A DNA stretch of 64,000 bases from Brienomyrus brachyistius (GCF_023856365.1 NC_064548.1:18958461-19022460), one strand, 5' to 3'; shown: positions 11,683 to 25,029, counted from the first letter of the stretch. The notes: a model not told the origin generated them from the letters alone. Program-made: numbers and translations.

Positions 11683-12218
11683 CCGGATCTATGGGGCCGG
11701 ACTCTCTCCCTGCTAGGCTCCAGCATGCTCATCTGCGGGTCAGGCTCAGGCGACTCGACCTCCTCGCCCTTTCTCCGTAGTCTCGTCACTAGTGGATTCG
11801 CCTGGAGGTTTGGCCAGGGCTCCAGGAGGAGACGACTGGACAGTCGGCCACACTCCGCCGTGGATTATCCTACCAGATATGGAATGCCTTTTTAATCTTT
11901 TCTGTAACTGTGACAATCCATGAAAATGATATAATTCACAGCCTCACACAGTACCTTGCCTGCTGGTGGTCACTCCTGAGTCCCCTTTCGAACCCTGTCC
12001 CAGCGGATTCCATTGAATTCAGATCTATTTTCTATACCACAGTACACCAGCTGTGTTCTGGATAGATGCTGTACAGATATACTTAAAATGGACTGTCATC
12101 TATTTTTTACAAATATGTTCCCTCCTCTTTCTCTTTCTATCTCTCTTCTATCAATCTTTCTCTTTGTCAAATACTTTGAGAATTTTGCAGGGGCTACGTG
12201 CGATTTTCTAATACACAG

Positions 12219-12280
12219 ATGCACACACTCACACACACGCACACACACGCACATACACACACACACACGTGCACGCATGC
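12219..12280. repeat. CA-rich microsatellite, imperfect
   Basis: This is an imperfect (CA)n stretch with CG and TA interruptions, in the probable fgf14 3'UTR. Confidence 0.85.
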
Positions 12281-12752
12281 ACAAACACTGATATTCCATT
12301 AGAGATAATACACCACAGGTGGCCTGGGTCTGTAGGAGCTTTTAGGAGGGCGGTCCTAAAATTCTGGGATGGAAAAGTCTCATTGGCTGCTACACCAAGG
12401 GAATAGAAGCAGAGCAGTAACCTCAGTGTGAACCTTTATTTCCTGGTAAAAAAGAAAAATACACATATATACACACACACTGAGGGCCAGCAGATCCCTC
12501 CAGTGACTGGAAATAGCAGAGCACTGATTGTGAGCACGGCTGTCAGCGAAAGAGGGGTCCTTCACGCGCGAAGTACACATATCACACTGACTCCACCTGC
12601 GGTGACGTTTGCCTCGTTTGGTAAATAGGAACCTGGTTTCTATTTTCCGTTTAGTTTTACTTTAGAGCGTGGCTCTAGGAATACCTATAGGCCTTGTAGG
12701 CCTTCTGCAGAGGTTCGATGCCTCTTACAATAGTTCCTCTGAACCGTGGACT

Positions 12753-12775
12753 GGGGGGGGGGGGGGGGGGGGGGG
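12753..12775. repeat. G homopolymer, 23 bases
   Basis: An uninterrupted G run lies in the probable fgf14 3'UTR. If transcribed it could form a G-quadruplex in the sense RNA. Confidence 0.95.
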
Positions 12776-13295
12776 AGAGACCTGACATGTCATGTGATCG
12801 GCAGTCATTATGGAATGCCTTCTTCAAATGGAAAACAGCTGAATATAAGCAGATGCTGTCACCGGCCGCTTACCCTTTCTGTTTGGCGATACATTAGGGC
12901 TTAGCGCTGTGTTTCCTCCTAGCAGCAGCAGTGCAGGAGTTACGTTACGATTACAATGTGTTCACTGTATGAAGCAAGAGAAATGTGATTTTGCTTTTGT
13001 TTTTTTCTTTTCTTTTTTTTTTACTAACCGGAAATGATTATGTGTGTGAGGTGAGATTCCTAGCTCAGCATGCAGAGTCCATACTGCCCATATTGACCTG
13101 TCATGTGCCTGTGCAGGCCTCTAACCCAGCATGCAAAAACATGTACCCAGCCATTGCTGGGTTAAAGGTGCTTCATCATTCGTTCATGTTTAGCAGGAAA
13201 CTAGTAGCATTTTCACTTTAGTATAGTTCCTTTTCTTTCAATCCACTTTGCAGAAATTGAACCTTAAATTACCAAAGTGTTTGACCTTGACGTTA

Positions 13296-13301
13296 AATAA
13301 A
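13296..13301 (+). other. Candidate polyadenylation signal AATAAA
   Basis: This is the first perfect AATAAA after the fgf14 stop, inside an AT-rich stretch. There is no clear GT-rich downstream element, so it is only a candidate. Further hexamers at 13522 and 14462 are alternatives. Confidence 0.25.
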
Positions 13302-15406
13302 TTAATGACAGTAATCATATACACAGCAACAACATCCATAACTTGCATCTTTCTTTGTTCTTCGTTTTCACTGTGACGACACATTAGCAACCTATAAGAC
13401 ATATATAAAAGATAACCAACCAGATAACCTGCATTTTGGCCTTTATGTGAACGTATCGGCACTATAGCGTATACCGAGTTTAGTTACCAATCATTTTAAT
13501 AGCCTAAACAATATATTACAAAATAAAAATAACCAGATGCATGCTAGTGCTAAAATGACCAAAGTAAGCGAGGGTTGAGGGCAGAGCGTTGTTCTGTTAT
13601 ATTGGCATTTAGTTCCAAATTAAATCACCTTGTCGCTGCACAAGCGTAAACTCGTTCATTGCGCACGCGTTCTTGGTTATCATTTGAACGCCTTTTCACA
13701 GTTTATCGAGAATTATCTGAATGAGTCAGCAAATTAACATAAAACATGTGTTGCTTTGATGGTTTCCATAATAGTTTTATTAAATAAGAGTTAGGATGTT
13801 GTTATAAAAGTAGACTGAAGGAAAACAGCTAAACTGCAAATATATTAAGGGATTAATTTGAATATTTTTAATTTTTGGACCTTATTAGAACATTAAGCTA
13901 GGAGCCAGTTAAGCACATTATGTATAATTCAATATGTCTGTACAAAGCTACTTTAATGCTATTATACAATGCAGTACGATTGATAAAGGGGTTTAATGTT
14001 TTAATTTTATCTAGGGCTGGTGTGCACTGTCTACATGTTTCAAGTGATTATTTTAAACATTGAACTCTACATGCTGGGCTATACTTGCCCTGCAGACCAG
14101 CGGACAGGTGAAAGAAGGGTTATTTATTTTTGTAATATTTGTTGCCTAATCGTGCGTCTAGGTAGTGTCTTCTGTAATGGGGTTTAACCGCGTGAAGGTC
14201 TTTTAATGCATAATATTACCTTTTTTTTCCAGCATAATCGAACATCGCAAAAAAGGGTCCTTGTTATGTGTTCTTCGGGTTTTCTTTCAAAATCAGTCTT
14301 GTCTCACCTGTTGCATGGAAAGAGGATGGCACTGATGCATGTGGTAGGATATATGTATCAAGAACTGTTGGTATGTACCGCTAACTTTACATACATATAT
14401 GCAAACAGTTTGTCTGCACTGTACAGTTTGTGTTCATTGTATACACTGATACAACATATTGAATAAAATATTTATATAAAGCTGTTATATCAAAAACAAA
14501 TGGAATTGCATACAAAGTGTGGTACATTATTGCTCTGCTTCTTTGAGTAATCAATAAACGGAGGGTGACACAGCCTAGAACCATTGAAGGCCCAACAGAA
14601 TCTTTAATATTTATCGTTATGAATGTGGTCGAGGATAGAAATACCCAAACATCCACATACTATCCAAATTTGTGTCCGTCTGCACCTATATTGGCGTATA
14701 TCTGGCAAAACCTTGGTTTCCAGTCTTGTTTATTGATCTGAGTAGGTTTTTTTTTTTAATTCATGTGTCACCTTTTGTTGCCAGGTGCAATGGAAGAATG
14801 CCGCAGGTTAATATGATCGAGTCAAAATGTTCATCAAAGTGTTTTGTGTGTGTGGACTTCACTTGTCCAGTTGTTACTGCAGGTTAGAATGTTTGTTTTT
14901 TTTAAGTCTAATAAAAAGGCGAAAACTCAATGGTCTACTTACCAATTGATGCTTATGAACAGACTTTTTGTATCGGATGATCTCATCATATTTAGTGCGT
15001 GCTTGTCATGTTCTGTCATGTTACATGTGTTGCTACTGTTAAAAAGCAATCGTAAAATGTAGCACTCTATTTAAGTACAGATCTAGGCTTTCTAAGTCTT
15101 CATAAAATCAACAAAGACTGAAGTATTAAATAAAACCGCAAAGCAGCACATTGTATCACTGTGTAGAGGTTTTCACAGTATGAGCATCAATGTGTTACAC
15201 ATTCCTACCTAAAAATACCATATAATTGCAAAATTTGTTTTTAGGATTTTGCTATCCCATTACTTATAAAAGAAATGGAATTAAAGTTAAGACATGAGAA
15301 TGAAGATCGATGTCTGGCAGCTTCAGTATCGCCTTTTCAGTTCCCCTGTGAGGTGCCATTTTACTTGTGTCAGCCATGTTTTGTAACGCATCCGGGTCTC
15401 GTGAAG
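13302..15406. other. Downstream flank of fgf14, unique AT-rich sequence
   Basis: I recognise no gene or repeat. Parts may still belong to a long fgf14 3'UTR, since AATAAA hexamers recur at 13522 and 14462. Small reading frames here lack family features. Confidence 0.4.
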
Positions 15407-15583
15407 CAGTATTTCCAAATCCAGTCCTCGGGGACCCACGAATGGTCTACATTTTTGCTCCCTCGCATTTTCCGTGCCATAAAGTCTACAGTTTTGCTCC
15501 CTCTCACCTCCCTAGTGGGAGATGGGAGGGAGCAAAAACGTGGACTGTCTGCGGGTCCCCGAGGACCGGATTAGTAAACACTG
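15407..15583. mobile_element. Palindromic hAT-like MITE, CAGT..TTTCC-tip family
   Basis: Ends are cagtatttccaaatcc and its inverted counterpart ggattagtaaacactg. The arms share cctcggggaccc/gggtccccgagg and tttttgctccct/gggagcaaaaa. Flanking 8-mers tcgtgaag and tcataaag match at 6 of 8 positions and differ by transitions, as expected of an old 8-bp hAT target duplication. It is 177 bp and non-coding. Confidence 0.8.
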
Positions 15584-16639
15584 TCATAAAGGACTGCAGG
15601 GTCCTTCGGTATTAGAATTCTGCACTCATCCACATTTCACAAGCTGTGCCTCTCCGCCCTTCTCGGCAGTCACAGTTGCCACAGTTACACATGCTTTTCT
15701 TGTGCTGAGGGTGGAACCAATGAGTGGTAAGAGTCTGACCTCTTGGGTTTTTTTTTTTAATCCTGTAGTGATGAAACGCAGTCCCCTATATGGATTAACA
15801 GTTAGAAGCATTGACTATTCTCAGATAAAAACAAGTATACATTACTGTACATGTCATATGTTTACTTTATGTAACATATGCTTATATATTTATAGTATAT
15901 ATGTACAGAAACCTTATTCAGTTACATATATAGATAGTTAATATTAAAGCCTCTCTGTACATTCACTGCATATGCTTGTATCATAAGAAACATATGTAAA
16001 TGTTTCTTATGATACTTATCAAAATGCATTTTTAAATTTTCCTGCATTTTTTTGAAAATAAAGAAAGCATATCAAAATCCTCTTCTCTCCACTGCACAGT
16101 CCAGTAGTTGCCTGGACAGACACTTTTCCATGCATCTCTGTGACAGTCCCATCAGAGGAGTTATTGCAGCAGAATGGACAATATGCAAGGGTTTGTGCTC
16201 AAATAACAAAACGTTCCCTGCACACCAACATTATTCACATTATGTGTCTTCCCCAAGCAATTCCCCATAAAGAATGAAAGGAAACCTGAAGGAATATGGA
16301 TAATGGTGATCGCATGTTACTATCCACTATGGTCACCTCACAATGCAGGAAGAAGGGCGCTACAGTCAATGACTATTTAGCACTGAAGTCCCATTTGATG
16401 GACTAGAGTGATTCCCAAGGGAAACTTAGGACTTACCCATTTGGGTATCGTTGGATTCTGTAGAGTCTCTGGAATAAATCTGCATTGATTTTTTTTTCCA
16501 TGGTATTCTGTTTGCGAGATACATGTTCATAAAACAATTACTGAACAATTTTTACACTGTTAAGGCGGACTGTTCTGTTGAAACAGTCCACTGTACTGCC
16601 ATTGGGGAATACCTAATGAAGGGGTATACTTGATCTGCA
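15584..16639. other. Unique sequence, nothing recognised
   Basis: The stretch is AT-rich. A local inverted repeat at about 15983-16017 (tatcataagaaacat..atgtttcttatgata) forms a short hairpin. No gene is visible. Confidence 0.4.
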
Positions 16640-17150
16640 ACAATGTTTTCGTAGGTGGTATGCATCAGAATGATATCCACATGAATGCCAGGACCCAAGG
16701 TTTCTCAGGAGAACATTGCCCAGACTACCGTACTGCCTCTATCGGCTGACCTTCTTCCCATAGTGCATCCTGGTGCCATCTCTTCCCCAGATGAATGACA
16801 GATAGAGTCGCATTTGCTCACCACGTGCATCAGTGAGCCTTGGGTGCCCACGGCCCCATTGCTGGTTCACCGGTTGACCTTCCTTGGAGCACCTTTGCTG
16901 GGTACTGACCACTGCATAACAGGAACACCCCACAAGTCCTACCATTTTGGAAATGCTTTGACCCAGTCTTATAGTCATCACAATCTGGTCCTTGTTAAAG
17001 TTGCCCAGATCCATACTGTACCAACTTCAAGAACTGACTGTTCACTAGCCTAAAATATAATGGCACCCTTGACAAGTGCCATTGTAATGAGATAATCAAT
17101 GTTATTCACCTGTCACCTGCCAGTGGTTAGAGTTAAAACTGATCAATGCA
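16640..17150 (-). mobile_element. Internally deleted Tc1-like transposon
   Basis: The block matches a common fish Tc1-like family with its transposase on the minus strand. On the + strand it shows reverse-complement hallmarks such as cagtgagccttgggtgcc and aacaccccacaagtcct, then the 3' side gagataatcaatgttattc. Most of the transposase is missing. Precise ends could not be fixed because the inverted repeats are eroded. Confidence 0.75.
16739..17014 (-). pseudogene. Tc1-like transposase remnant (N-terminal DNA-binding part)
   Basis: The minus-strand frame reads NFNKDQIVMTIRLGQSISKM, then VGCSCYAVVSTQQRCSKEGQ and RGHPRLTDARGEQ. This is the paired-like helix-turn-helix region of a Tc1 transposase. 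After about residue 75 it jumps to WGRDGTRMHYGKK, which belongs much later in the protein, so several hundred bases are deleted in frame. The DDE catalytic domain is incomplete and the protein cannot transpose. The start codon is uncertain. Confidence 0.75.
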
Positions 17151-20100
17151 GAACTCAGACGGTCTCCAGTGGCCCAGAAAATGTTCTACCATAAGCCCAG
17201 TAAGTGATGGGACGCTCACAACTCATCATTTTGTGAACTGAAAGATGACGCAAATCGAATAAGACCGTGTATTGTGATTGTGGCTAAGATAAATTCTCCA
17301 GGAAGATTTACACAGATCCTCACAGCCCCTCTCATCAGAATTTTTTTGCATTAATATGGAAACATATATCTGTAGCACTGAGAATGGAATGCAGATCCAA
17401 TGCCAATTGATTTTCTGCATTGTGCTGAAGATTATCAATGGGGAAGCATGATTCGTGTGTCAAACCTACATGCTATGAGGTCAAGGGGGCGAATGCATTC
17501 TGCATTAGGTATTCTGCATGCAAGTCCATGTCTAATCCTGCATATGTCTCTGAGATGAATTATGCAGTTACCATACCTTGAGAAAGATGAAGGCAGGATT
17601 TGTTTACTGGTTCTCAGCCAATCGGTTTCTCTCACGTCTGTCCTTTCTAAGAACCACAGGCTATTATGTTGTTGAGTCTGTTATCACCCCACTGTTTCCA
17701 GTCATGGGGGAGCAGCTTTTTTTCCACCGTGGAGGGTTCACACTCTGCCCCTGCCCTTCCCAACAATGACCTGCTGTTTTCAAATCTTCCCTTAACCTCA
17801 CTAAATTAGCATGCAGCTTTAGACATGACTCAGATGGCTAACACAAAGAACAGTTATGTGACCAGTCTGTCATTTACGATGCATTTTCTTTTAAATGCGG
17901 AAAACAGGGTTATATCTCAGCGTGGAGGGTAATGTATATTTTAAGATTTATTATTGAAGCATAACCAAAATAGTGAGCCCTGATACAGGGAATCAGGAAC
18001 TGAGATATACCTGCGGAGATGTTACATATACACCAATTTTTTACTGTTTAAATAACTCAAATGACAGTCTTTGGAGCATGAAATGAACCACTAACCATTC
18101 CTAATACATTCAATTATCCACATCACTCATCAGTGGGACATGTAATGGGAACTGCATGCTTTGGCAAACCAGTGAAATTCCCAAGTGCAAAATATTTACA
18201 TTGCAACTCGACTGACAAATATTTTGATTGCAGAGAAAAAAAAAACAAAAAATGATATAGAGGAGTAACATACTGTATTTCGACCATTACTGGCAATTTG
18301 GCTTGGATGAGTTTGTGTTATTCCATTTGCAGGTTGGAGTCTTTAGCCACAGCTGTGCTGCCTGTCATGCATCTGAAACGCAATTTTAATGACATCCATG
18401 TGTGTGGTTATTTTGTCAGATTATTAATATGGTAATCAGTGATATATAATTTAAAGTTTTTAGTCATTTTTAATTTAAAGATACAAATGTTATATGAAAG
18501 CTAACATCCATAAAGGTAAAACAAAACAACTGTAAAACTTGTCAAAATATTGAATCAGTTTTGGAAATTCTGGCTGGGGTTCGAGGGTATACTGTGAAAC
18601 CCTCCCTTTCTATGGAGGTGCTGTCCGTCCACATTTTGACACTCAGCTAGGCTGTTAAACAAGGGAGCCCCAAGTGTCTGACAAAGTACCTTCGCCCGTT
18701 GAGTGCTTTATCATTCTCCCTCCACAATGTAGGAAACCTAAGACTGGTTAGTGATTTTCTTTGTTTAGACTTTAGTTTCTTCCATGGATTGTAACACTTA
18801 GATCTGATTTAGCAGGTAATAAAGGAAGCGGTTTTCATCTTGAGGCCAAGCGTGGTAAATTGCTGAATGCCAGGTGTTTGAAACGTGCGTTTGTGTGCGT
18901 CTGTGTGTGTGTGTTGAAATGAATTTTCAACACTATTTGTACACACAGCACTCCCCTGGCCACAAACGCGAATCCTGTAGTGATGGGAGCTACATGGAGC
19001 CTTTGTCAAAATGCATTTCGTATTGCCTTTTGCAGTGCAAAAATAATTATGTGATGCTGGCACTTTGAGCAACTTTATTTCTGACAAATGGCTTCCTTTA
19101 GAACTATACATTTCTGTTGTCAACAAACGATATCTCTTTCTGAATGTACATCGCATTATGAGAATGACTAAAGATGGACACTGGCAGAGTTTGCGAAACG
19201 TCCATCACGACACACTCGGCAAGCTCAGGAACTCGGGAGATGTCCGGTAGAAAAGGAGAGGTTAGGAGACTGCATTCATAAAGAAGACACAAAGAAAATG
19301 GAGGCTGATTTAGGCAGATTGCTCTGGAATCAGCATCCGGATCATTTTCGCGAGCTTTTCAAAAGGTGTGGTGGGAAAAAAAACAAGTACGGTAGATGAG
19401 CAAGCTTTGACACACAGGAAGAGCGGCCCTGTGATACCGTCATCAGTGCCATGTTGACGATCCCTTTATCACTGACGGCGTCCTTTCAATCCTGCCTAAT
19501 TAAAGGCATTCAAGGTTCATTGGAATTTAAATCTTGGCAAATGTGCCATATGTTGATTCTTCCTGATGGCATTTGCCTGAATCACTAAATGCTGGGAAGG
19601 ATGCGGCGGCAACCTGTGATTCCTCTAGCAAAGCTTATGTTAACCCTCGTTACTGATCGTATGCTGTACATGCGTCGGCCGTGTCGAAGTACTCAGATAC
19701 CCTGAGTGTTGTTCCATGGAGAAACTACAAAATTGTGGATACAGTTCTCTCTTTTAAACATTCTACTTGAATCGAAACCTTTAAGTGAGGAATCATAATT
19801 TTAGACGGGCAAACACGTGGACATACTTGGAGATGAGTTTATGGCCCTTGGAAAAGACTGTAATATTACCAATCCTCCGATCCGCAATCAAAATGTAGAC
19901 ACACGCATATATTATCCATCCATCCATCCATCCATCATCTATCCATCGTGCACCTGGATCCTACCTCAAACAGTATACATCACAAGGAAGACACACACAC
20001 ACACACACACAAATAACAGGGCAGGGTCTTTCAAATTACTAGGCTGAGAAGAAAAGCCCCAAAGACTGGGTCCAATTGCTACCTGTGCAGTTTCTCTCCT

Positions 20101-22003
20101 CAGGCCATCGCTCTCATAAACGAAGACCCTGCCCCTCTCCTTCTGCCTTGGCCAACTGCTCACTGCAGTTTAATGGAATGTACCATTTCACTGAATTCAT
20201 ATTTTAACAGTACATAACGCCGATCGGATGTACCATAAATTCTCAGTATTTTTAACAGCTCATTTGCACATAACAGCTCATTTACAGACAAATTGTATTC
20301 GTTTTACTTACTTTTTCGGTGATATTTATTACAAAAATATTTATAACTGCTATTTCTATTTTTTTTCGGGGGAGGGGAGGAACATCATGTACAATAAAAA
20401 ATATACGATAATACGTTACTGTAGAAAAGGGGAAATGAAAGGGAGTGTGAGGGTTTTAGGTTGTAAATAAGTATTGTGCCAGCACTTACAGAAACCGATA
20501 ATGTTTGTGTCCCTTGCAATTGCATCAGAATATTAATCTTGCATATTTGGTAGCAAACAATAAGATCCATGGAAGCCCTTTTCTGCATCATAAAGCAGCA
20601 GGTTTAATGGGACAAACAGAAATTGACAGTTGAAAACACCTTGAATATGTCTGTTCAACAGGGTGGCTTATTAATTTTAGATGTGGCATCCTTTTCTATT
20701 TAGACAGGTCTGGTGGTGGAAATAAGGTCCCATGAAATATTGATATACAAATTATAGCAGATAATTTTCATTTGGTCGGGATTAATATTCTTGCAAGTTA
20801 ATTTGAGGAATGAAATCTAAAAAGAAAAAAAAAATCCAATTTCTTTTAAAAATACAAATTAATTATTATCTTTGGCTAATACAGAAAATATGATGATGAG
20901 ATGGGCCGTATTAATCCAGACGGAGGCTTTTTGTCATTAGACAGCAGCAAGAAAGAAGGAATTTTCAGTGTGATGTTTTTTTACTCTTGATTTAACAGCA
21001 GGAGGTTTGCATTGCAAACAAAGGTTACCACGCAGTGCTAAAGGGTAACTTGAAGCTATGCACTAATTAAGCTTTTCAAAATCCATTGCCCTTAAAAAGG
21101 TCTCAACATGAGCTGCCTTTCTCTGGTAACCTTCTACTTCATTCTCTCCCTTTTGCATCATTTAGGTGTCAGCTAGTTGATTTCAGTTTTTTTTTTCTGT
21201 GCTCTGTTGGTAATTATGTGCTACATGTGGTGACATTTGTCATGTGAAAGTGTATTCTGAGTTGTGGGAGGATGCAAACCTGATGAATGCCTTTAAGGTA
21301 AAGCCATCTGGATATCAGTGTACTCCTGCACAGTGGGTAGATAATGGAAAGGACCAACAGTGCTACAGATAGCATGCTACGCCCCGGTCAGTAGCACGAG
21401 GCTAGCCGGCGGTGTTTAGCATGCAGGCGGACATCGTTGCGTCCTGGGTTTTGCAGATGGGTGATGCAGCCTAAAGAGCCATATGCACGGCTGACTCAAT
21501 CAGCCAGAATCTCACAGCATTCAGATTGCTTTAGGAGAGCGACGTCGCAATTAAACTGCACCTGCGGGTTCCATTATACAGGCAGCATGAGCCCGGGATG
21601 CAGTTCCGACATGCACTGATGCTGCTTGCTGGAGGTGCCCCAAACACAGTCGCTGGCACTCACTCACTGACCTGCATGAACTAGTAACTACCCTGCTGAA
21701 AAAGCCTGTCTAAGAGATATTGCAAGTGTATGCTAATGAACAGTGAGTTACTACTGAAAGAAAGATATTTATTTAAAAATACGATTGTTTAGTTTTATTT
21801 TAAAACCCAGATTCTACAACATTAATTCAAATTTAAGATATATGTAATATTCCTCATGCATAGAACAGATGGTTTTCCATTTAATGGTAATTTTAAGTAA
21901 TTTATAAATAGCCATGGTAATCTGCAGTATTGTCTTTGTACTTTGCAGGGCCACATACATATCTCCCACAATGCAACATTACTGATATTTAGACTGTTTA
22001 AGG
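17151..22003. other. Gene-free unique sequence with several candidate regulatory blocks
   Basis: I recognise no exons and few repeats. Microsatellites are (ATCC)n at about 19914-19935 and (CA)n at about 19989-20010. The blocks 18300-18480, 19290-19640 and 20590-21200 are non-repetitive and mixed or AT-rich, with homeodomain-type TAATTA cores and bZIP/bHLH-like short motifs. They read like vertebrate conserved non-coding elements, but conservation was not tested. Confidence 0.4.
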
Positions 22004-22075
22004 CAGTGTTTCCCAGTCCAGCCCTCAGGGACCTGCAGATGGTCCATGATTTTGTTAGTAAAAACAGAACTAGCA
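22004..22075 (+). mobile_element. hAT-like MITE fragment, CAGTGTTTCCCAG tip
   Basis: It begins cagtgtttcccagtccagcc and continues ctcagggacctgcagatggtcc, matching the left arm of the MITE at 15407 and the tip at the window start. The right end is not found, so it is truncated. Confidence 0.65.
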
Positions 22076-24195
22076 CAGTATCCATTGGTGTTAGTGTCAC
22101 GACATGGAATCAGAACGCTTGGTAAATGTCTTTATCAGAACCAGGGCATCCTGAACCAGCCCACTCATGCACAATGTCAGGTTTTCTGGCCAATAGTACC
22201 TGAAACCACTGGGCTGAAGCAGAAAAACAGGATGGCCACCTCGAGCCTAAAAACAAGATGTGATTTTCTTGGCTCACCAGCTGCGGAACTGCGGCTAATC
22301 AACACCACAGATGCAGAAACAAGATGGCGGCTAATCAGAACCAGGAACTTTGAAATATGATGCCGGCCAACCCAGAACCACAATTCTGTAAACAACACAA
22401 CAGCACATTGAATCACAAGCCGGTGACAATTCTGACAACCCGAACCAAAACCCAAAAATAAAACACAAGCAAACTAACTCAGACCCACAAATCTAGCAGC
22501 TAGAGCAACGATGACTGATTCCTGAGCAACCCTCGCTGCTCACTTTAAATAAGATTCAGAGAGAGCTACGTCTAACATACCGCAACATAACATATAGATC
22601 TTGTTCAATTGCTTGATTGCAACATGACACAGGTAACTCAGTGAGTCAGATGCTATAGCATCAAAACCAGCATTTAAAAAGCTATGCAAAGATCTTAATG
22701 GCTCAGAGCATTTTATAATTCCAGGTGTATGAAAGAGGCCACACTTGCGATTATATTAAAAGCATCTTCCAAGCCTGAAATTGCATTATGCTGCAAATGT
22801 GTGACTTGCCAGAAACCAGCCTGTTACAAAGAATCTAATCTAAAATAATTTTGCGTCATATTATTAATTCTCATAGGTTGCTGATTTCATGTGTTCATTT
22901 GAAAATCATTAGTAGTTACTTCAAAAACCCAAAGCAATGTTCTGTCACATAAGATCTTTTTTTCCTTAAATAATTCAGTCAGTCTGAGTGTCATTGTTCA
23001 CTGATGAGGCAACACTGAGCCGGTAGTTGTGAGACTCCTCAGTTCCTTATATTCAAAGTGCTCAGCCTCTCAGTGGCAGAGCAGTATAGCACTTCTGATG
23101 GTAATGAAGCTCTTTACAGGAGTCAAGGAGAAATTCCACAGCTATGCCCAAATCGCTTTCTTGCCCACCGTGGTCACCATAGTAACTTTTGCTGCCTCAG
23201 CCTTTGCTTATTGAGAAGAACAACTTTAACACTAATGACAAGAGCTATAGTAAGATCCATGGTAGGGGATTACCTACACATCATTGTGATGCCGCTGGGG
23301 TTTCGAGGCTTGTACTCACAGAGAAGGAATGAATATATCAGAATAGCATGCTTGACTGCTATCACCGTAATGGTAAACTCACAATTCAGGGATGGGATAT
23401 TTATGAAAGAGCTGATTCAGATTCACTCTAACATTAATTATTAACACTGAAAATTATTCAATCTTAATGTTCCTTATGTGTTTGTGTGAACTCTCGCTAC
23501 AATGCCAGCATCAAAGGTTCTGACATAATAAGTTGGAGGTATTAAAATCGTACTAGAATGTTTCTCATCTGGTTTCATTATCAGGGCGACATAGGAGTCT
23601 TCTCAGTATTTGGTGGTTACATATCCTGATGGTGACACTGGGTACATTTTTTTTCACCAAACTGCTGATTCACATCATTCATTCATTGAAATGTCAGCTG
23701 CATGACAGATTTAGCAACAGAAATGTTAAATATATGCATATGTGCTTTTCACCAATCTTAATGTTGCATGATTAACAGTGAATAACTACCGCGTGACCTG
23801 ACTCATGTTCCCCGAGGAGTCAACCACAGGGGGACATGTTGTCTGAAGTTGGGCCATCCGTCCTGCTCTAGGGGCCGCATGCAGGTCGCCGGCCAGCATT
23901 TTGGCCTGACGGCCATGGCAATGGACGATGACACATCATGCTTGGCTTATTGATCAGCTCTCACCTCCATGCAGCCTGGTCGGGAGAGCATGTGCTGCCT
24001 AGTCTCCGCTCTGCCCTTTACATTGATTTTGCCAGCACTTTGATCTGTCCTGAAATAGAGGTTTCTTTTAATAAAACACACAGGTCCCTGGGCATGAGAG
24101 GACATTGGCCCCTGACATTGGAAGAGAAGTTGTTGACAGACCATTTACGACAGAACTACAGTGTGAAATTGGATAAACTTCTGTACTTCTCATCC
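22076..24195. other. Unique sequence with a perfect YY1-type motif
   Basis: No gene was recognised. The part 22120-22560 is A- and C-rich with repeated aatcagaac-like motifs and may be an old retroelement, but I cannot name it. The remainder is mixed unique sequence. Confidence 0.35.
22321..22331 (+). promoter_or_regulatory. YY1-type motif AAGATGGCGGC
   Basis: This is a perfect match to the extended YY1 consensus, common in promoters and retroelement 5' ends. It is a single occurrence with no adjacent gene, so function is unproven. Confidence 0.3.
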
Positions 24196-24199
24196 AGAT

Positions 24200-24770
24200 A
24201 AGATGTGGTATTGGAAGGAATGAATGTTAAATGTTCATTGCAATCTTCCACTCCTGCCATTTCAACCACTCTGATCTTAGTTGCAATGCTTGGGAAGTAT
24301 GACAGGCACTCAGAAATGTGCGAGTGTTTTGTGGTGAAATGCTCATTGTATATGACCCGCCACCCAGAGCGATTTCAGTCTAATATGGACCAGATTCACA
24401 ATATTTTCTCTCTGCTTGCCTGAGTCCTAAAGTGGGTCACAGCAAAGGATTTCCATGTATTTTTCTAACAGGTCTTTAACCATCTAGCTGTGGGAAGAGA
24501 TATGGGTAATCGCTTATGTAAATTCCAACAGGGAGATCGGGAAGGAGCAAATTACACCCTGGAATTCCAAACTATAGTGGCAGGGAGTGGTTGGAATGAG
24601 CCTGCTTTATTCACCACGCATTCATTTAGGCTACAGCAATGGGCATCAAAGCCAAAGTGGCATCCAAGGCAAGCTTTACTGGCCAGTTTTACTTGTGAGC
24701 TTGCACAGGACGTAAGTGCAAAGTGCCATTGGTCGTGCACGTTCTCAGAGTGCTCTTGAGATCTCAGAGC
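24200..24770 (+). pseudogene. Gypsy gag remnant
   Basis: One frame gives GKYDRHSEMCECFVVKCSLY and MTRHPERF, the usual gag opening of fish Gypsy chromoviruses. A later frame gives FQQGDREGANYTLEFQTIVA and GSGWNEPALF. Gag forms the retrotransposon capsid. The two parts are in different frames, so the gene is broken. Confidence 0.7.
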
Positions 24771-25029
24771 CCTGTTAGATTATTAAGTTGGCACCCACCT
24801 GTGTTGCCTAATGGTTTGACCAGTACTGAGTCACAGGAAATTCCACAAAATATCCTGGCATCTTGGGGAGATATCTCCACTCCAGACCAGTATGACCAGA
24901 TGTCCATCTATGTGTAATCTAAGATGGTCCAAGAGCAAAGAAAAAATAGTCAGAGTTTGCTCTTGGGTGGGTTCCATTACATGGCAGTTTCTTCTCTTGA
25001 TTCCTCACCCCACATATTCTCTGACCCCC

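Larger units (their letters stand above)
11683..13301 (+). other. fgf14: Probable fgf14 3'UTR
   Basis: This is non-coding sequence after the TAG stop. The first 200 bases are GC-rich; the rest is mixed, with a CA-rich stretch (about 12219-12280) and a 23-base G run at 12753-12775. The first perfect AATAAA I see downstream is at 13296-13301, with others at 13522 and 14462. FGF14 transcripts in mammals have long 3'UTRs, so the true end may be further downstream. The end given is a guess that only RNA data could confirm. Confidence 0.5.

Noticed and set aside
11451..11789. 112-codon frame antisense to the last fgf14 exon
   Set aside because: It is the shadow of the coding exon and the GC-rich 3'UTR on the other strand.
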